Of a DNA stretch of 9,792 bases, positions 7,170-9,792 are shown piece after piece. Source of the stretch: Candidatus Limimorpha equi (lineage in GTDB: Bacteria; Bacteroidota; Bacteroidia; Bacteroidales; F082); contig JAGHSL010000014.1 in assembly GCA_018065885.1 (NCBI GenBank), positions 1-9,792 of the forward strand. Reading direction: 5' to 3'. A program made the translations under genes and the position numbers. How positions within the stretch are numbered: position 1 is the first letter of the stretch; every line of letters begins with the position of its first letter. Under the pieces are notes generated by a model. That model had not been told where the DNA came from and searched no databases. It saw only the letters and a list, made by a program, of their open reading frames with translations.

Positions 7170-8507
7170 ATGTCAGAACATATTTTCAAGCGCAAACTGT
7201 ACGACAGAATGCTTCAATGGAAGAAGGAAGAGCAAGGAAAGACCGCCTTACTGATTGAAGGCGCAAGGCGCGTCGGCAAGTCAACATTGGCACGGCAATT
7301 CGCCCAAAACGAATACAAGTCGCATCTTGTCATCGACTTTTCGAATCCGAACCCGGAAGTCGTCAGACTGTTCGATGATTACTCGAATATGGACATGTTC
7401 TTTATGAAACTGAAACTGGCATGCCAAGTGACGTTATACGAGCGTGAATCAGTCATCGTTTTCGACGAAGTCCAAAAAGTGCCGAAAGCAAGGGAAGCCA
7501 TCAAGCATCTTGTCGCCGATGGACGCTATGACTATATCGAAACAGGCTCCTTGATTAGTATCCAGCAAAACGTCGAAAACATCATCATACCCAGCGAGGA
7601 AGAAGCGATTAGTCTTTATCCGCTTGATTATGAAGAATTTCGTTGGGCCTTAGGCGACCATGAAACACTTGACATACTGAGAGAGACCTTCAGCAAAAGA
7701 ATATCGTTGACCGATGGCATCAACCGAAAACTCATGTTCGATTTCCGCCTTTACATGCTCATTGGCGGAATGCCACAAGCCGTAAACGAATATCTTGAAA
7801 CGCATGATTTAGGCAGAGTGGACAAAGTGAAAAGAGGAATTATCCGTCTGTATGCCAACGATTTCCATAAAATTGACAAGACTGATAAGGCAAAATCAGT
7901 CTTCCTTTCCATTCCTTCCGAACTGCACAAAAACGCATCACGTTTTCAGATGAGCACGGTGATTGAGAACGTGAAACAAACGAAAGCCTTGGATTTGGTG
8001 TACATCATGCAAGACAGCATGACGGTCAACCCTGCCTATCACCTTGATGACCCGCAAGTTGGATTTGAATTGTCGTATGACAGAAGCACTTACAAACTTT
8101 ATTTGTGCGACACCGGCCTGTTTGTCACCTTGGCATTTTGGGACAAGCAATTTACTGATAACGTCATTTACCAGAAGCTAATCAGCGACAAACTCGATGC
8201 AAATTTAGGTTATGTTTACGAAAACGTAGTTGCCCAAATGCTGGTTGCTGCTGGCAATCGGCTCTGCTATCACACTTTCTGCGATGAACAGAACCATCGC
8301 TATGAGGTCGATTTCATCCTGTCGCGTTCCAACAAGATTTGTCCAATTGAAGTGAAATCAGCAGGTTACAACACGCACAAGTCTTTAGACAAGTTCTGCG
8401 AGCGATTTTCAAAACACATTTCGACACGCTACCTCATTTATACGAAAGACTTCCGCCAAGACGACAGCACCTTGATGGTGCCCGTCTACATGACTGGTTT
8501 GCTTTAG
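7170..8507 (+). CDS. AAA family ATPase with DUF4143 / PD-(D/E)XK-like C-terminal domain
   Basis: A 445-aa soluble protein. The ATG at 7170 (MSEHIFKRKLYDRML) is preferred over the upstream TTG at 7086, because the extension would include repeat and promoter DNA and the family begins at about this point. Walker A is GARRVGKST (residues 31-39). Walker B is VIVFDE (D99, E100). IETGS follows where this family has its sensor-like strand. Residues about 145-330 carry family-typical segments such as YPLDYEEF and LIGGMPQAV. The C-terminus has EVDFIL (E379, D381) and PIEVKS (E394, K396), the core of a PD-(D/E)XK nuclease-like fold. This fits AAA_14 plus DUF4143 ATPases, which are common in Bacteroidota and of unknown cellular role. 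Whether the nuclease-like domain cuts DNA is not established. The gene has its own promoter, and its stop overlaps the convergent aldolase gene by 4 bp. Defence or mobile-element functions are possible but unsupported here. Confidence 0.88.
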   Translation: MSEHIFKRKLYDRMLQWKKEEQGKTALLIEGARRVGKSTLARQFAQNEYKSHLVIDFSNPNPEVVRLFDDYSNMDMFFMKLKLACQVTLYERESVIVFDEVQKVPKAREAIKHLVADGRYDYIETGSLISIQQNVENIIIPSEEEAISLYPLDYEEFRWALGDHETLDILRETFSKRISLTDGINRKLMFDFRLYMLIGGMPQAVNEYLETHDLGRVDKVKRGIIRLYANDFHKIDKTDKAKSVFLSIPSELHKNASRFQMSTVIENVKQTKALDLVYIMQDSMTVNPAYHLDDPQVGFELSYDRSTYKLYLCDTGLFVTLAFWDKQFTDNVIYQKLISDKLDANLGYVYENVVAQMLVAAGNRLCYHTFCDEQNHRYEVDFILSRSNKICPIEVKSAGYNTHKSLDKFCERFSKHISTRYLIYTKDFRQDDSTLMVPVYMTGLL

Positions 8508-9535
8508 TTCTCCGCCATCAGTTGTTTGAGCACTGTAACGAAATCCAAAATGTCCTGTTCGGTCGTGTCGAAAGCACACATCCAGCGCACCACATCGGCA
8601 TCTTCGTCCCAGTCGTAGAAGAAATAATGGTTTTGCAGTTCCTTCCAGACCTTGCGCGGCAATTGTGCAAACACGCCATTGGCCTGAACGGGATACATCA
8701 CCTTGACACCCTGGATGTCTTTCACCTTATTATATAAAAGTTGCGCCATCCGGTTGGAATGTTCGGCATTGCGGCGCCACAAGTCATTTTCAAAATACGC
8801 ATCGAATTGCGCAGCGATGAAACGCATTTTCGAGCACAGCTGCATGGCTTGCTTGCGGCGGTATTTGAAACCATCGGCAAGTTCATGATTCAGCAGCACG
8901 ACAGCCTCACCCATCATCAGGCCGTTTTTGGTGCCGCCAAACGAAACGGCATCAACGCCAAGGTCGGTCGTCATTTCACGGAAAGTACAATTTAAGGCAA
9001 CGGCAGCATTGCCTAAACGGGCTCCGTCAACATGGACATACATGCCGTATTCGTGCGCCAAAGCGACCAAGACCTTGATTTCATCTATCGTGTAAAGCGT
9101 GCCCAATTCGGTAGGTTGCGTGATGGAAATCACTTTCGGTTGACTATGATGCTCAAAGCCAAAGCCGTGCAATTGCGTTTTCACCAATTCAGGCGTTAGT
9201 TTTCCGTCGGGAGTTGGTACCGTCAGCAGACGGCAGCCAACGATTCGCGAAGGCGCACCACATTCGTCCACATTGATATGGGCAGTCTCGGCGCACACCA
9301 CGGCATGGTGCGAGCGCGTCATTGCATCGATGCAAAGCGTGTTGCACCCAGTCCCGTTAAATGCGAAATAGACATTGGCCTGTTCGCCGAAATATTGTTT
9401 GAAACGCTTCTCGGTAGCAGCGCAATATTCGTCATCACCGTAAGCCAAGGCATGTTCCTGGTTGACGCGGGCGATGGCTTCCAAGACCTCTGGGCAAATG
9501 CCTGAATGGTTGTCACTTCCAAAACCTCTTTTCAT
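8504..9535 (-). CDS. ltaE: Low-specificity L-threonine aldolase
   Basis: A 343-aa PLP-dependent fold type I enzyme that cleaves L-threonine or L-allo-threonine to glycine and acetaldehyde in the cytosol. Visible landmarks: GFGSDNHSG at the N-terminus, FNGTGCNTL (phosphate-binding region), AETAHINVDECGAPSRI with H86 at the cofactor-stacking position, HVDGARLGNA with D170 and R173, and SFGGTKNG with K203 as the expected Schiff-base lysine. The length is normal and the start ATG at 9535 gives a complete N-terminus. No clear Shine-Dalgarno sequence or consensus promoter was found upstream; TAAGGTTG near 9568-9561 is only an approximate -7 box. The 3' end overlaps the ATPase stop codon tail to tail (8504-8507). 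It lies 125 bp downstream of a glycosyltransferase gene on the same strand and might be reached by read-through. Confidence 0.92.
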   Translation of the reverse strand: MKRGFGSDNHSGICPEVLEAIARVNQEHALAYGDDEYCAATEKRFKQYFGEQANVYFAFNGTGCNTLCIDAMTRSHHAVVCAETAHINVDECGAPSRIVGCRLLTVPTPDGKLTPELVKTQLHGFGFEHHSQPKVISITQPTELGTLYTIDEIKVLVALAHEYGMYVHVDGARLGNAAVALNCTFREMTTDLGVDAVSFGGTKNGLMMGEAVVLLNHELADGFKYRRKQAMQLCSKMRFIAAQFDAYFENDLWRRNAEHSNRMAQLLYNKVKDIQGVKVMYPVQANGVFAQLPRKVWKELQNHYFFYDWDEDADVVRWMCAFDTTEQDILDFVTVLKQLMAEN

Positions 9536-9660
9536 AGTGTAAATTATTAGATTCCAACCTTATAACTTGCTATTCGTATTGGTGTTGATTCATTCTTAAT
9601 TTTCAGTTATCAGTTTTCACCCGTCACCATTAACCCAACTCAAAATCGCATCTTTACATT
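9536..9660. other. Intergenic region with degenerate heptad repeats
   Basis: This 125-bp gap separates the glycosyltransferase stop from the aldolase start. On the minus strand, about 9618-9588 reads as diverged 7-nt units (AAAACTG, ATAACTG, AAAATTA, AGAATGA), a low-complexity heptad pattern. No clear terminator hairpin or full promoter was found. Confidence 0.4.
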
Positions 9661-9792
9661 TTATTCATTGATACGTTCCGAAATGGAATACACCCGTTTG
9701 TCGCGTTGCGTCGAGGTGATCATTTCTGCCAGAAAACCTGTGGAGAACATCTGAACGCCAATCACCATGGCCAAAAGGCAGAAATAGAACAA
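9661..9792 (-). CDS. DPM1/GtrB-like membrane glycosyltransferase, C-terminal end only
   Basis: This is a 43-codon C-terminal fragment with stop TAA at 9663-9661; the rest lies beyond the window edge. It reads LFYFCLLAMVIGVQMF, the end of a membrane segment, then GFLAEMITSTQRDKRVYSI. This is the final helix and short cytoplasmic tail typical of family 2 transferases that load mannose, glucose or similar sugars onto polyprenyl phosphate. The catalytic domain is not visible, so the sugar and carrier are unknown. The call rests on the tail pattern alone. With the flippase and the fused glycosyltransferase, it adds to the envelope-glycan theme. Confidence 0.7.
   Translation of the reverse strand: MFYFCLLAMVIGVQMFSTGFLAEMITSTQRDKRVYSISERINE

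Noticed and set aside
7013..7258. Possible small protein made of NLKFAxSxIFG repeats, reading through the 33-bp array
   Set aside because: It has only a TTG start inside the repeat, no ribosome site, and runs out of frame into the ATPase gene across that gene's promoter. The 33-bp unit alone keeps the frame open.

Overview
The window looks like chromosomal DNA of a Bacteroidota bacterium, most likely of the order Bacteroidales. The first gene ends in a type IX secretion (T9SS) sorting domain and carries Cys-rich modules ending in GCDSxVxLxL. A lipoprotein-type dipeptidyl peptidase III has the HECLGH/EEARAD signature. Start codons lack clear Shine-Dalgarno sequences, and several are preceded by the Bacteroidota promoter pattern (TTTG or TTG, about 19 nt, then TAnnTTTG). 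No tRNA, rRNA, CRISPR array, integrase or transposase was seen.

Layout from left to right: (1) the 3' part of a T9SS-exported modular surface protein (+, 1-1302). (2) A large membrane glycosyltransferase (-, 1378-3336), made of an N-terminal family 2 catalytic domain, a membrane region, a Rossmann-like region and a shrunken polyprenyl sugar-phosphate transferase-like tail. (3) Divergent from it, a Wzx/MOP-type flippase (+, 3478-4767). (4) A strong bidirectional terminator. (5) A DPP III family zinc peptidase lipoprotein (-, 4820-6877). (6) A 292-bp divergent intergenic region with a 33-bp tandem repeat array and a good promoter. (7) An AAA ATPase of the DUF4143 type with a PD-(D/E)XK-like C-terminus (+, 7170-8507). 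(8) Low-specificity L-threonine aldolase (-, 8504-9535), overlapping the ATPase tail to tail by 4 bp. (9) The last 43 codons of a DPM1/GtrB-like membrane glycosyltransferase (-, 9661-9792).

The first six genes alternate strictly in strand, so most are single-gene transcription units and not an operon. Three of them (fused glycosyltransferase, flippase, DPM1/GtrB-like glycosyltransferase) point to envelope glycan synthesis on a lipid carrier and its export across the inner membrane. The T9SS protein and the lipoprotein peptidase are also envelope or surface proteins. The ATPase and the aldolase have no obvious link to these.

The parts most worth a second look are the 33-bp repeat array beside the ATPase gene and the fused glycosyltransferase, whose C-terminal transferase-like domain appears to have lost its catalytic core. 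I did not find a convincing new multi-gene system; these two are the best leads.
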